Assembly: GCF_003584135.1 (NCBI RefSeq)
Contig: NZ_QXFI01000026.1
Coordinates: 62,001-126,000, forward strand
Direction: 5' to 3'
Length of the DNA stretch: 64,000 nucleotides
Origin: Flagellimonas pelagia
Lineage (GTDB): Bacteria > Bacteroidota > Bacteroidia > Flavobacteriales > Flavobacteriaceae
The position numbers and the translations under genes are program-made. Of this stretch, positions 1-9,047 are shown piece by piece (position 1 is the first letter of the stretch; every line of letters starts with the position of its first letter). The notes under the pieces are model-generated. The model did no database searches, was not told where the DNA came from, and worked only from the letters and a program-made list of their open reading frames with translations.

Positions 1-540
1 AGTTTCGGGCGGGTGAACAGTCTGTATGGTCGTGGCGATATGCAGGATGATACTTTATCGACCATGCTGCGTATTTTGGAGCCGGACATCATTGTTTCCA
101 ACAAAGGGGTTGCCAGTTTTGGCGAAGCCAGCGGATTGACCATGCGGGCGTATGCCATATCCAAAGGTGTAAAGAGCATTACCTTGGAATACGGAAATCC
201 CCAGGTATACCAACAAGATATGATCGAACGGGGCACCAAAGGGGTAACGGATCTTTTAAAATGGCTTGGATTTACCCAGGGAACCGTGACCGTTCCACCT
301 GCCAGAAACGTATGTTCCAAATCGTACTGGATCTTTACCCAAAAAGGAGGATATTTGGATGTATTGGTCGATTTGGGCCAAAAAGTAAAAAAGGGTGACC
401 CTATCGGTATTCTAAAAGATCCTTTTGGCGAAGTGGTTGAAGAAGTCAATGCCCCTGAAGATGGCATTGTAATAGGTAAAAGCAGCAACCCGGTCAATAT
501 TTCAGGGGGTAGAGTCATCCATTTGGGTATTTTGGAATAG
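1..540 (+). CDS. Succinylglutamate desuccinylase/aspartoacylase family protein, 3' part
   Basis: The reading frame is open from the first base, so the 5' end lies outside the window; 179 residues are visible. The family consists of zinc-dependent deacylases of the AstE/AspA type. Around visible residue 65 the string ITLEYGNP resembles the glutamate-containing TxExG segment of these enzymes. The last 65 or so residues form a glycine-rich, lipoyl-like beta domain (LGQKVKKGDPIGIL, then APEDGIVIG) typical of the C-terminus of AstE-like proteins. The substrate cannot be told from this fragment and the zinc ligands are upstream. The next gene follows after 66 nt on the same strand. Confidence 0.75.
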   Translation, partial: SFGRVNSLYGRGDMQDDTLSTMLRILEPDIIVSNKGVASFGEASGLTMRAYAISKGVKSITLEYGNPQVYQQDMIERGTKGVTDLLKWLGFTQGTVTVPPARNVCSKSYWIFTQKGGYLDVLVDLGQKVKKGDPIGILKDPFGEVVEEVNAPEDGIVIGKSSNPVNISGGRVIHLGILE

Positions 541-606
541 ATATCAGCAATCAACATTCAAGAAAGGATTTGTCCGTTCCACCGACTTTTTTCAAAACAG
601 CCTATT

Positions 607-1182
607 GTGGAAGCGTTATTGCAAAAGATCAGAGATTGTAAGGCATGTTCGGAGCATTTGCCGCTCGGCCCAAGACCTATTGTTGCCGCAAACCCAAAGG
701 CAAGGATTCTCATTATCGGACATGCTCCCGGAACCAAAGTCCACCAAACGGGCATTCCATGGGATGATCAAAGTGGGAAACAACTGCGCAAATGGATGGG
801 TGTAACGGACGAGGAGTTTTATGATGAGACCCAAATTGCACAAATACCCATGGGATTTTGTTATCCTGGTAAGGGAAAATCTGGCGACCTGCCTCCACGG
901 ACGGAATGTGCGCCTCTGTGGCACCAATCCCTTTTGGAGAAAATGCCCAATTTGAAACTGACACTTCTGATAGGGCAGCATTCACAGCGCTATTACTTGG
1001 GAAATGAAAGACAGAAGAATTTAACCGAGACCGTTAAAAACTACAAAGCATATTTGCCCCAATATTTTGTCTTGCCCCATCCATCACCCAGAAATCGGTT
1101 TTGGTTGGGCAAAAACCCTTGGTTTGGGGAAGAAGTGTTGTCAGAGTTACAGCACATAATCGCGTACCATCTAACAGACTGA
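607..1182 (+). CDS. Uracil-DNA glycosylase family protein with Fe-S cysteines
   Basis: A 191-residue protein that starts at a GTG. It carries four cysteines placed like the iron-sulfur ligands of family 4 uracil-DNA glycosylases: C11-x2-C14 and C85-x15-C101. Motif 1 reads GHAPG (38-42), where family 4 usually has GEAPG, followed by GIPWDD instead of the usual GxPF. The closing motif is HPSPRN. It would be expected to remove uracil, or another damaged base, from DNA, but the histidine in motif 1 suggests a divergent subfamily whose substrate I cannot state. The GTG start is chosen because it is the first start-like codon that places the first CxxC near the N-terminus, as in the family. Confidence 0.75.
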   Translation: MEALLQKIRDCKACSEHLPLGPRPIVAANPKARILIIGHAPGTKVHQTGIPWDDQSGKQLRKWMGVTDEEFYDETQIAQIPMGFCYPGKGKSGDLPPRTECAPLWHQSLLEKMPNLKLTLLIGQHSQRYYLGNERQKNLTETVKNYKAYLPQYFVLPHPSPRNRFWLGKNPWFGEEVLSELQHIIAYHLTD

Positions 1183-1192
1183 GGCCTAAAAC

Positions 1193-1795
1193 TTAGTATC
1201 TAGACCCATCATGTTTCCCCTTTTCCCAGCCATGTTTGCCTAGATAGAGTTCGGCACTTTCCACGGCCCCATCCTCAATGGAAGTCCCCATGGAATCATT
1301 CCAACGGTTGAGGTAACCAAACAAGGAGATAACCCCCAACATTTCCACGATTTCCCCTTCGTTCCAAAATTGGTAAAGCCTATCCTTGATGTTCTTGGTA
1401 ACGGCATTTGGGACTTGCGAAGCGGCCAACGAAAAATCGAGTGCGGCACGTTCCGCTTCGGAAAAGGCAGGATGGGTACGGTATTCCCAAATATTATCCA
1501 ATTGCTCCTGCTCGGCCCCATACCGTTCCGCGGCCCTAATGGCATGGGCCTGACAATAGCGACATCCTGTGGCGTTGCTACTCACCCAGGCAATCATTCG
1601 TTTTAGGGCAGAGGTCACGCGACCTTCATTGGCCATCACCGCCTTGTTGAGGTTGATGAAGGCTTTTGAAATGGCTGGCCGATGTTGCATCGTTAATACC
1701 GAATTGGGGCAAAACCCCAAGGTTTCATTAAAGAATTCAGCCAGTTTTTTGGTTTCCGGATCATGATTCGGGTCAAGGGGATTTACTAAAGCCAT
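1193..1795 (-). CDS. Carboxymuconolactone decarboxylase/AhpD-like peroxidase-related protein
   Basis: A 200-residue protein of the AhpD/CMD superfamily. The redox-active site is CRYCQAH (C78-x2-C81 with H84), preceded by SSNATG as in the peroxidase-related subfamily. A likely role is thiol-dependent peroxide reduction. I take ATG at 1795 as start; an upstream in-frame codon at 1852 would add 19 residues overlapping the coding start of the divergent OsmC gene. The two starts are about 55 nt apart, so both promoters share that space. A second CMD protein lies at 35775-36323, with a different motif spacing. Confidence 0.8.
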   Translation of the reverse strand: MALVNPLDPNHDPETKKLAEFFNETLGFCPNSVLTMQHRPAISKAFINLNKAVMANEGRVTSALKRMIAWVSSNATGCRYCQAHAIRAAERYGAEQEQLDNIWEYRTHPAFSEAERAALDFSLAASQVPNAVTKNIKDRLYQFWNEGEIVEMLGVISLFGYLNRWNDSMGTSIEDGAVESAELYLGKHGWEKGKHDGSRY

Positions 1796-1850
1796 GGATG
1801 ATATTTTTAATCGTATTTTTGGACTATACAAGAAACAAAAATTTGACTTC

Positions 1851-2273
1851 ATGACAAATCATATCACAACCACTTGGTTAGGTGGAATGGCGTTTGAAAG
1901 CAACAACCCCTCTGGGCATACCTTAAAGATTGATGCGGGACCCGAAAGTGGTGGCGATGGCTCGGGTTTTAGGCCCAAGGCATTGATGTTGTCCTCTTTG
2001 GCCGGATGTTCTGGTCTGGATGTCGCTTCCCTTATCCAAAAGATGAAATTGGAAGTGGATGAATTTAAAATAGATACCATAGCAAACCTCACCGAGGAAC
2101 ACCCTAAATATTACGATTCCGTGGTAATCGAATACCATTTCACCGGATCCAACCTTAAGGAGGATAAACTGAAAAAGGCGGTCGATCTTTCCGTGGAAAG
2201 ATATTGTGGGGTGATGGAAATGTTCCGAAAATTTGCCAAATTGGACATCAAAATCTTGTACCACCATAAATAG
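1851..2273 (+). CDS. OsmC family protein
   Basis: A 140-residue OsmC-like protein. The two cysteines of the family are present in their usual contexts, C53 in SSLAGCSGLD and C119 in ERYCGVME. OsmC/Ohr proteins reduce organic hydroperoxides with these cysteines; the YhfA-like branch, which this resembles in length and in the SLAGC context, is less well characterised. ATG at 1851 is preferred to ATG at 1794, because the longer form would overlap the divergent AhpD-like gene and add a non-conserved leader. The divergent pairing of two thiol-based redox proteins suggests a shared oxidative-stress role, which is inference. Confidence 0.82.
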   Translation: MTNHITTTWLGGMAFESNNPSGHTLKIDAGPESGGDGSGFRPKALMLSSLAGCSGLDVASLIQKMKLEVDEFKIDTIANLTEEHPKYYDSVVIEYHFTGSNLKEDKLKKAVDLSVERYCGVMEMFRKFAKLDIKILYHHK

Positions 2274-2340
2274 GTGCAACGTTTAGGACAATAACCCCTG
2301 GCTCCTATTTTAATTTATCAACATTTAAAAGTCTATCAAA

Positions 2341-3024
2341 ATGTGGCTAAGAAAAAATTGGGTTTATGGGTTGTTGTTGGTTTCATGCATATTGGCCATA
2401 TTAGGGGTTACTACCTCCAACTTTCTTTATAAATCCGGCACGGCAGGAATGGGCATCATCATTTTAATGATGCTTCAGTTCCAAAAAGACAAAATATTCA
2501 AGGATATTTGGATGATCATTGCGGCGTTCCTGTTCTCCATCATTGGGGATTGGTTTCTCTCCAATATGAACGGAGACAGCATGATGTTCGTAAAGGGGAT
2601 AGCCTTGTTCTTTCTGGCCCATGTAGGCTATCTGGCCTATGCTCTTATGAACGGAAGGGTCCAATGGGCATTCACTGGAGTGGTACTGGCAGCGTATCTC
2701 ATATTCTTTTTTGTGATGCTGTACCCCACCTTTACCGATATAATTTTGATGATAGCTTCCTTGATCTACTTGCTCATTTCCTGTTTTTCACTGGGAGCAT
2801 CTGTTGGGATGAAAGTAAACGGAGTGGTCAAGTGGAGCTATGTGTTTGGGATTATCATGATTTTATTTTCCGATACCATCATTTCTTTCAAGGAATTTAT
2901 GGATTACCACACCTTCGATTTTTTGATTACGCCAACCTACTACCTCGCCCATATTTGCATCACTTTTTCGCTGATGAAAAGGTTTGAAATGCAGGAAGAA
3001 TCACCCAAATCCGTCATGAACTAA
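2341..3024 (+). CDS. YhhN (TMEM86-like, lysoplasmalogenase) family membrane protein
   Basis: A 227-residue protein with about eight membrane segments. Family signatures are visible: FSIIGDWFL, then FVKGIALFFLAHVGYLAY, and near the C-terminus FSDTIISFKEF. Eukaryotic and some bacterial members hydrolyse the vinyl-ether bond of lysoplasmalogens; activity here is unproven. It is followed after 11 nt by recJ. The adjacent arrangement may only reflect compact packing. A second, clearly different YhhN protein is encoded at 41572-42261. Confidence 0.78.
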   Translation: MWLRKNWVYGLLLVSCILAILGVTTSNFLYKSGTAGMGIIILMMLQFQKDKIFKDIWMIIAAFLFSIIGDWFLSNMNGDSMMFVKGIALFFLAHVGYLAYALMNGRVQWAFTGVVLAAYLIFFFVMLYPTFTDIILMIASLIYLLISCFSLGASVGMKVNGVVKWSYVFGIIMILFSDTIISFKEFMDYHTFDFLITPTYYLAHICITFSLMKRFEMQEESPKSVMN

Positions 3025-3035
3025 AACACAGCACC

Positions 3036-4724
3036 ATGCGTTGGACCCTAAAACCCAAACCTACCCAGGAAGAGATTGACAACCTTTCCCAAGAACTCAA
3101 AGTTGAAAAGCTTATAGCGCAACTTTTGCTACAAAGGGGCATTACCAATTATGAAGAGGCCAAGGCCTTTTTCCGGCCCGAGCTTTCTGATTTGCACGAT
3201 CCTTTTTTGATGAAGGACATGGACAAAGCGGTTGTGCGCATTGAGCAGGCCATTGAAAATGAGGAGAACATTTTGGTCTATGGCGATTACGATGTGGATG
3301 GCACCACTTCCGTAGCGTTGATGTCTTCCTTTTTGATGGAATACTATCACAATGTGGCCACCTACATTCCCGATCGTTATTCCGAAGGTTATGGAATCTC
3401 CTTTCAGGGAATCGATTTTGCCGAGGATAACGACATTTCCCTGATCATTGCCTTGGACTGTGGCGTAAAGGCGGTGGAAAAAGTACAATATGCCAAGGAA
3501 AAAGGTATCGATGTCATCATTTGTGACCACCATAGACCAGGTGACATTTTGCCCGATGCCGTTGCCATTTTGGACCCCAAGCAGGAGGCATGCCCTTATC
3601 CCTACAAGGAGCTTTGTGGTTGTGGGGTGGGGTTTAAATTGATACAGGCCTTGGGAGCATCCAAGGGAATCACCATAGAACAACTGGTCCCGTGTTTGGA
3701 TTTGGTGGCCACGGCCATTGCTGCGGATATTGTTCCCATAACGGGTGAAAACCGGGTTTTGGCCTACTTTGGATTGCAGGTCATCAATGCATCACCAAGA
3801 ATTGGTTTTAAGGCTATCTTGGATCAAGTGAATAAAAAAGAATTGACCATTACCGATGTGGTGTTTATTCTGGCACCAAGGATCAATGCCGCTGGAAGGA
3901 TGAAACACGGTCAACATGCAGTAGCACTTTTGAAAGAAACCGATTTGGCCACGGCCCAAAAATACGCCAAGGAAATTGAGTCCTTCAATGCGGAGCGCAA
4001 AAGTTTGGACAAGGAAATTACCGAAGAAGCCCTATTGCAGATTCAGAATAACCAGGAAGAAGAGCGCTTTACTTCGGTGGTCTATAACGAAAACTGGCAT
4101 AAAGGAGTCATCGGTATCGTGGCTTCCCGACTCACCGAAACCTATTACCGACCTACTTTGGTCTTTACCAAAAGTGGTGATAAATTGGCAGCCTCAGCGC
4201 GATCCGTAAAAGGATTTGATATTTACAACGCCCTAGAAGAGTGCTCCGATTGTTTGGAGCAGTTCGGGGGACATATGTATGCTGCCGGGCTTACCTTGGT
4301 GGAAGAACGGTACGAAACATTTAAGCAACAATTCGAAAAGGTAGTCGCAGAGACTATCGACCCGAAATTGTTGCAACCCGAGATCAGTATCGATGCCAAG
4401 ATTGAGATGGACCAAATTTCTCCCAAACTGATGCGCATCCTAAAGCAGTTCGCACCATTCGGTCCTGGGAACATGACCCCGATTTTTATGGCCGAGGGAC
4501 TCAAGGACACCGGCTATGCCCGGGGTGTTGGGGAAGACGAAAAACATTTAAAATGTGCCCTCTATCAGAATGGGTCAACACCGATTGGTGCCATTGGGTT
4601 CAATCTTGGAAATAAAATGGGTCTAGTGAAGAGTGTAAAACCTTTCGATGCCGTATTTTCGCTTGATGAAAATGAATGGAACGGAACGGTGAGCCTTCAA
4701 CTGAAACTAAGAGACATTCGCTAG
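3036..4724 (+). CDS. recJ: Single-stranded-DNA-specific 5'-3' exonuclease RecJ
   Basis: A 562-residue protein of normal RecJ length. The DHH phosphoesterase core is intact: D84-x-D86-x-D88-G (motif I), the DHH motif at 164-166 (ICDHHRPG), LDLVATAIAAD (the DHH-family aspartate motif), and the DHHA1 region with GGHMYAAG. RecJ degrades single-stranded DNA from 5' ends in recombination and mismatch or base-excision repair. ATG at 3036 gives the normal N-terminus. Six bases separate it from the downstream MFS gene, so the two are probably co-transcribed. Confidence 0.95.
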   Translation: MRWTLKPKPTQEEIDNLSQELKVEKLIAQLLLQRGITNYEEAKAFFRPELSDLHDPFLMKDMDKAVVRIEQAIENEENILVYGDYDVDGTTSVALMSSFLMEYYHNVATYIPDRYSEGYGISFQGIDFAEDNDISLIIALDCGVKAVEKVQYAKEKGIDVIICDHHRPGDILPDAVAILDPKQEACPYPYKELCGCGVGFKLIQALGASKGITIEQLVPCLDLVATAIAADIVPITGENRVLAYFGLQVINASPRIGFKAILDQVNKKELTITDVVFILAPRINAAGRMKHGQHAVALLKETDLATAQKYAKEIESFNAERKSLDKEITEEALLQIQNNQEEERFTSVVYNENWHKGVIGIVASRLTETYYRPTLVFTKSGDKLAASARSVKGFDIYNALEECSDCLEQFGGHMYAAGLTLVEERYETFKQQFEKVVAETIDPKLLQPEISIDAKIEMDQISPKLMRILKQFAPFGPGNMTPIFMAEGLKDTGYARGVGEDEKHLKCALYQNGSTPIGAIGFNLGNKMGLVKSVKPFDAVFSLDENEWNGTVSLQLKLRDIR

Positions 4725-4730
4725 ACATTT

Positions 4731-5987
4731 ATGGATCCATACGCCGCGCTCCGATATAGGGAGTTCAACATTTTTTTATTGGTTCGTTTTGCCATGGTAT
4801 TTGCCTGGTCCATGCAGTTTATCGTAATCGAGTGGCAAGTATATTCCTTGACCAAAGATCCCCTTTCCTTGGGTATCATCGGACTGATGGAGGTGATTCC
4901 TGCTGTGGGCATGGCCTTGTTTGCTGGTCACATCGTGGATCAACGGGAAAAGCGCAACCTTTTGGTGACTTGTATCGCAGGATTTTCCGTGATAAGTCTG
5001 GGATTGTTTGTGTTGAGTTGGCCAGGATTACAGGAATCTTGGGCGCCGAAAAAAATCCTGTATTCCATTTATGCCTTGGTATTTTTGGGCGGGTTGGTCC
5101 GTTCGTTTTTAGGTCCCACGATTTTCTCATTGATTGCTTTGATCGTTCCCAAAAAAATATATCCCAACGCCGCTACGTGGAGTAGCTCCACTTGGCAATT
5201 GGCCTCGGTATTGGGTCCTGCATTGGCCGGTTTCTCCATCAGTTGGATTGGGGTGCATTGGAGTATGTGTGTCATTTTCGGTTTCTCTTTGATGGCCCTC
5301 CTTTTCTTATTTCAGATTCCCAAAAAACCCATTTTGAACCCTAAGATCGGGGAACCTGTTTTCCAAAGCTTGAAGGATGGTCTCAAATTCGTGTTTGGCA
5401 GCAAGGCCATTTTCGGGGCACTGACCTTGGATATGATTGCAGTACTTTTTGGTGGAGCCGTGGCGCTATTGCCTGTTTATGCCCAAGATATTTTACACGT
5501 AGGTTCTGAAGGGTTTGGCATTTTAAGGGCCGCTCCGGCCATTGGAGCATCTCTCACCATGTTGGGTTCCACGCGTTTTCCACTACATAAAAATGCTGGG
5601 AAAAAATTGTTGCTCGCTGTATTTGCCTTTGGCATCTGCATTATCGTTTTCGGGGTTTCCGAATTGTTCTGGCTTTCCGTTGTAGCCTTGTTCCTCAGTG
5701 GAGCGGTGGATGGGGTTTCCATGATTATCCGTCAGACCATCTTGCAATTGAAAACACCAGATAATATGAGAGGAAGGGTCGCTTCGGTAAACTCCATGTT
5801 CGTGGGTTCTTCCAATGAGTTGGGGGCTTTTGAAAGTGGTTTAGCCGCAAAATTATTGGGTACCGTTACCGCAGTGGTGTTTGGAGGATGCATGACCATT
5901 TTAACAGTGGGTACCACCGCCATAATTTCGCCTACATTTAGAAGGTTGGATCTTCAAAAGGATATTGACGAGCACGAAAAGGATTAA
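4731..5987 (+). CDS. MFS transporter (EntS-like, MFS_3 group)
   Basis: A 418-residue integral membrane protein with about twelve hydrophobic segments and the loop GHIVDQREKRNLL between segments 2 and 3, which matches the MFS motif A region. The mid-protein and C-terminal pattern (RAAPAIGASL, GAVDGVSMIIRQTI, DNMRGRVASVNSMFVGSSNELGAF split across helices) is typical of the EntS/MFS_3 exporters. The substrate is unknown. The gene follows recJ by 6 nt and ends 4 nt inside the oppositely oriented LpxH-like gene, so the two converge. Confidence 0.85.
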   Translation: MDPYAALRYREFNIFLLVRFAMVFAWSMQFIVIEWQVYSLTKDPLSLGIIGLMEVIPAVGMALFAGHIVDQREKRNLLVTCIAGFSVISLGLFVLSWPGLQESWAPKKILYSIYALVFLGGLVRSFLGPTIFSLIALIVPKKIYPNAATWSSSTWQLASVLGPALAGFSISWIGVHWSMCVIFGFSLMALLFLFQIPKKPILNPKIGEPVFQSLKDGLKFVFGSKAIFGALTLDMIAVLFGGAVALLPVYAQDILHVGSEGFGILRAAPAIGASLTMLGSTRFPLHKNAGKKLLLAVFAFGICIIVFGVSELFWLSVVALFLSGAVDGVSMIIRQTILQLKTPDNMRGRVASVNSMFVGSSNELGAFESGLAAKLLGTVTAVVFGGCMTILTVGTTAIISPTFRRLDLQKDIDEHEKD

Positions 5988-6751
5988 GCATCCAATTTCT
6001 GCAAGGTCAATTTTTCTCCATCAAAAACGGCATAGGTAAAATAGGAAATCCAATCGCCTAAGTTGGTGTAAGTGGATTTTTCATTGAGTTGGATCTCCAA
6101 CGGAAGATGCCTGTGTCCGAAGATGAAATGATCGTAATGTTGCTGTTCCAGTTTTCGTTTGGCATACAGGATGAGCCATTCTTTGTCCTCGCCCAAAAAA
6201 GTGGCATCGGCCTCCCCGGAAATGATCTTGTTGTTCACGGATAGATGTTGCCCCAAACGAACACCCCAATCAGGATGCAACCACCTGAAAAACCATTTGG
6301 CCACTGGATTGGTGAATACCTTTTTCATCCGTTTGAACCCTTTGTCATGTGGGCCTAGTCCATCTCCATGTCCAATGAAGAAGGAAGTATTGTTGATCAA
6401 AAATTGTTGGGGTTTGTGGTATACAGGAATGTTGAACTCCTCTTCAAAATAGCCGTTCATCCATAGATCGTGGTTGCCCACAAAGTAGGTAATCTGGATG
6501 CCCATATCCGAAAGCTCCGCCAATTTGCCCAAAGTGCGGGTAAATCCTTTGGGGACAACGGTCCTGTATTCGAACCAAAAGTCGAACAGGTCGCCCATCA
6601 AGAAAATGGCATATGCATCATGCTTGATGGAATCCAGCCATGCCACGAACTTTTTTTCCCGTGGCAGACTATCCTTTCGGGTGGGAGCCCCAAGGTGGTT
6701 ATCACTTGCAAAATAGACCTTTTTGCCTTCCGGCAAGGTAATATCCTTCAT
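5984..6751 (-). CDS. UDP-2,3-diacylglucosamine diphosphatase-like metallophosphoesterase (LpxH-like)
   Basis: A 255-residue calcineurin-like phosphoesterase. All metal-binding motifs are in place: SDNHLG (D17, H19), MGDLFDFWF (D54), GNHD (N93-H94-D95), GHGDG and FGHRH. GDLFDFWFEY is characteristic of the LpxH branch, which cleaves UDP-diacylglucosamine to lipid X in lipid A synthesis at the inner face of the cytoplasmic membrane. Its start codon directly follows the stop of a 29-residue membrane peptide gene (6752-6841), and the enoyl-CoA hydratase lies just upstream of that, so the three are likely one transcript. Confidence 0.87.
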   Translation of the reverse strand: MKDITLPEGKKVYFASDNHLGAPTRKDSLPREKKFVAWLDSIKHDAYAIFLMGDLFDFWFEYRTVVPKGFTRTLGKLAELSDMGIQITYFVGNHDLWMNGYFEEEFNIPVYHKPQQFLINNTSFFIGHGDGLGPHDKGFKRMKKVFTNPVAKWFFRWLHPDWGVRLGQHLSVNNKIISGEADATFLGEDKEWLILYAKRKLEQQHYDHFIFGHRHLPLEIQLNEKSTYTNLGDWISYFTYAVFDGEKLTLQKLDA

Positions 6752-6841
6752 CTATCTTTTGAACTTTCTGTCGTTGCGTATTTTATTGACTACATAGACC
6801 ACAACTAGGACTACGACCAATAGGGGGAAGATACTTCTCAT
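6752..6841 (-). CDS. 29-residue single-pass membrane peptide
   Basis: A short open frame from ATG at 6841 to TAG at 6752-6754. The peptide begins MRSIFPLL, continues with a run rich in valine (residues 9-18), and ends NKIRNDRKFKR, so it has one hydrophobic helix and a strongly basic tail. It fills exactly the space between the enoyl-CoA hydratase (10 nt gap) and the LpxH-like gene (0 nt gap) on the same strand, which supports real translation. Its topology should be N-out/C-in by the positive-inside rule. No family is recognised and no function is proposed. Confidence 0.6.
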   Translation of the reverse strand: MRSIFPLLVVVLVVVYVVNKIRNDRKFKR

Positions 6842-6851
6842 TTTTCTATAT

Positions 6852-7619
6852 TTATTTTTTAAACTTTTCCAATGCTTTTTTAGTGTTTGGTGACAGCGCC
6901 AATTTTCCTGAAGCCTCAGCGCGCTCCAAAAGGAGCTTGTCCCAATGTTCGGTTCCTTCCCAGAGCACTTTTTTCATTTGTGATAGGGCCTCAGGATTGT
7001 AGGTGGCCAATTTTTGAAGATGGACGTCCAATTCCTTGTCCATTTCCGAAATAGAGTCATAAACTTTGGCATATAGTCCTTTTTCCTTGGCCCAATACGC
7101 ATTTTTCCACTCCGTGGGATACAAAGTGAGTTCGGCCAACGCAGCCTTGCCCATTTTTCGTTCCACGGCAGGGGCAATTACGAAAGGACCGATGCCAATG
7201 GAAATCTCCGATAATTTGATGGCGGCTTCCACAGTGGCATGTACATAATCGCAGGCCGCTGCCAAACCGACCCCGCCGCCAACGGTCTTGCCCTGTACCC
7301 GCCCGATGATAGGCTTAGGACAGTTACGCATAGCATTGATGACATTGGCAAATCCACTAAAAAATTGTTTGCCTTCCTCAAGATTGGAAATGGCTACGAG
7401 TTCATCAAAGGATGCCCCAGCACAAAAGGCACGATCACCTTCGGATTTTAGGACAATAATAGACACTTCCCTGTTAACCGCAAGCTTGCCAAACTCTTTG
7501 GTCAATCGGTCCAACAATTCAGAAACAAAGGAATTACTGGCAGGATGGCCAAACTCTACGATGGCGATTCCGTTTTCTATTTTGGTGTATAAACTTCCGT
7601 TGACTCTATCTGTTGACAT
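6852..7619 (-). CDS. Enoyl-CoA hydratase/isomerase family protein
   Basis: A 255-residue crotonase-fold protein. The oxyanion-hole segments are visible as DRAFCAGASFDEL (residues about 60-75) and GRVQGKTVGGGVGLAAACDY (about 105-125). These families hydrate or isomerise acyl-CoA substrates. The position of the usual catalytic glutamates is altered (IKLSEISIGIGPFVIAPAV), so the exact reaction is uncertain. ATG at 7619 gives a standard N-terminus. It is the first gene of a tight cluster with the 29-residue membrane peptide and the LpxH-like gene. Confidence 0.85.
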   Translation of the reverse strand: MSTDRVNGSLYTKIENGIAIVEFGHPASNSFVSELLDRLTKEFGKLAVNREVSIIVLKSEGDRAFCAGASFDELVAISNLEEGKQFFSGFANVINAMRNCPKPIIGRVQGKTVGGGVGLAAACDYVHATVEAAIKLSEISIGIGPFVIAPAVERKMGKAALAELTLYPTEWKNAYWAKEKGLYAKVYDSISEMDKELDVHLQKLATYNPEALSQMKKVLWEGTEHWDKLLLERAEASGKLALSPNTKKALEKFKK

Positions 7620-7700
7620 GTTTCAATGAACAATTTACCATGAGCATTAAACAATTATCAGTTCTCTTAAATCTGATGTCTGACCTTTGACGCTGCTAAA

Positions 7701-9035
7701 TTACGGGTTTTGAACCAAGGGCCTGAATTTTCTATCAAATTTCCAGAGCAAGGCAAATCCACGGATTAACATCCAAATGACAAAGGCCACCCAAATAGCA
7801 TAAAAACCCCATCCCAAAAATTTGCCTAGGTAGAGGGAAGGCACAAATCCCAAAAAGGTTGCAGTGAGCAACACATTCCGTAAATATTTCATTTCTCCCA
7901 ATCCCTTGAACAAGCCATCAAAAACAAAAGCCAGAGTGTTCATGGGCAATCCGAAAATCACAATATAGAATATGCCGTAAAAGGTATCCAGTACCAAGGT
8001 ATCATTTGAAAAAAGATGTCCGATTGGGTGATAGAAGAGGAATCCGCCCATCATCAAAATGAAACTGACCACCATGCCATACAACACAATTTTTTTGGCC
8101 AATTTCCAAAGACCGTCATAATCGCCAGCCCCCAAAAGTTTTCCGCCCATACTGTTGCCAGCGGCCGCAAATCCATCAATAAAAAACGCCGCGAACAACC
8201 ATAGGTTGATGGCAATGGTATGTGCCCCGATGAAACGATCACCCAGGGCAGTGGCTTCGCGAACAGCCAGGATTAAAGCTACGTTAAGGGCAATGGCGCG
8301 GACAAAAAGATTGAGGCTCATAAAAACGACCCGTTTCAGTTCTTTATTGAGCGGGAAGACCAACTTCATGCTGATTTCGGTTTTTTTCATCAGTAGAACG
8401 AAGGCCAAAAGGGCCATTATAGCCTGGGAGATCAAGCTGGCCCACGCAGCACCTTCCAGATACATGGCAGGAACCCATCCTTCCACACCGTAGACCAAAA
8501 GAAAATCGAGGCCAATGTTCAACACCGCTCCGATAATGGCGATGACCATGGGATAAAAGGTATTTTGCAAACCTCGAAAAATGCCAAAAATGGCAAATGT
8601 GAAAAGCGTCAACGGAAATCCCCAAACCCGAATGGAATAATAAGAAACACAATAGTGCAAAATTTTTCCGGTAGCATTGAACAGTGTAAAAATATCCTCG
8701 ATGACAAAAACGGTTGATACTAATACGACCACGCTCAACAAAATGTTGAAGAAAATGGCCTGGGCGGGAAGATGTTTTACTTCTTCCAACCTTCCTGCCC
8801 CCAAATATTGGGAAATTATGGACGAAATGGAACTACGCGTCTGTCCCAAGACCCAAATCAACATCGATAAAAAGGAACCAACAATGCCCGCTGCCGCTAG
8901 CGACTCCAAACTATCCGTGGGAATATTGCCCACAATGGCCGTATCCGTAATGGAAAGAATCGGCTCCGCAATGCCCGAAATGGTGGCCGGAATTGCCAAT
9001 TGGTTGATGGTCCTAAAATTTACCTGTGTGTTCAA
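7701..9035 (-). CDS. MATE family efflux transporter
   Basis: A 444-residue polytopic protein with about twelve membrane segments in two similar halves, each starting with a MATE-type helix (NQLAIPATISGIAEPILSITDTAIVG in pieces; later VREATALGDRFIGAHTIAINLW). MATE proteins export drugs or metabolites using Na+ or H+. The start appears to be TTG at 9035: an in-frame stop lies only six codons upstream and no ATG occurs between. The gene begins 12 nt after the GNAT gene on the same strand, suggesting a two-gene operon. Confidence 0.88.
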   Translation of the reverse strand: MNTQVNFRTINQLAIPATISGIAEPILSITDTAIVGNIPTDSLESLAAAGIVGSFLSMLIWVLGQTRSSISSIISQYLGAGRLEEVKHLPAQAIFFNILLSVVVLVSTVFVIEDIFTLFNATGKILHYCVSYYSIRVWGFPLTLFTFAIFGIFRGLQNTFYPMVIAIIGAVLNIGLDFLLVYGVEGWVPAMYLEGAAWASLISQAIMALLAFVLLMKKTEISMKLVFPLNKELKRVVFMSLNLFVRAIALNVALILAVREATALGDRFIGAHTIAINLWLFAAFFIDGFAAAGNSMGGKLLGAGDYDGLWKLAKKIVLYGMVVSFILMMGGFLFYHPIGHLFSNDTLVLDTFYGIFYIVIFGLPMNTLAFVFDGLFKGLGEMKYLRNVLLTATFLGFVPSLYLGKFLGWGFYAIWVAFVIWMLIRGFALLWKFDRKFRPLVQNP

Positions 9036-9047
9036 ACCGTTGGTAAG

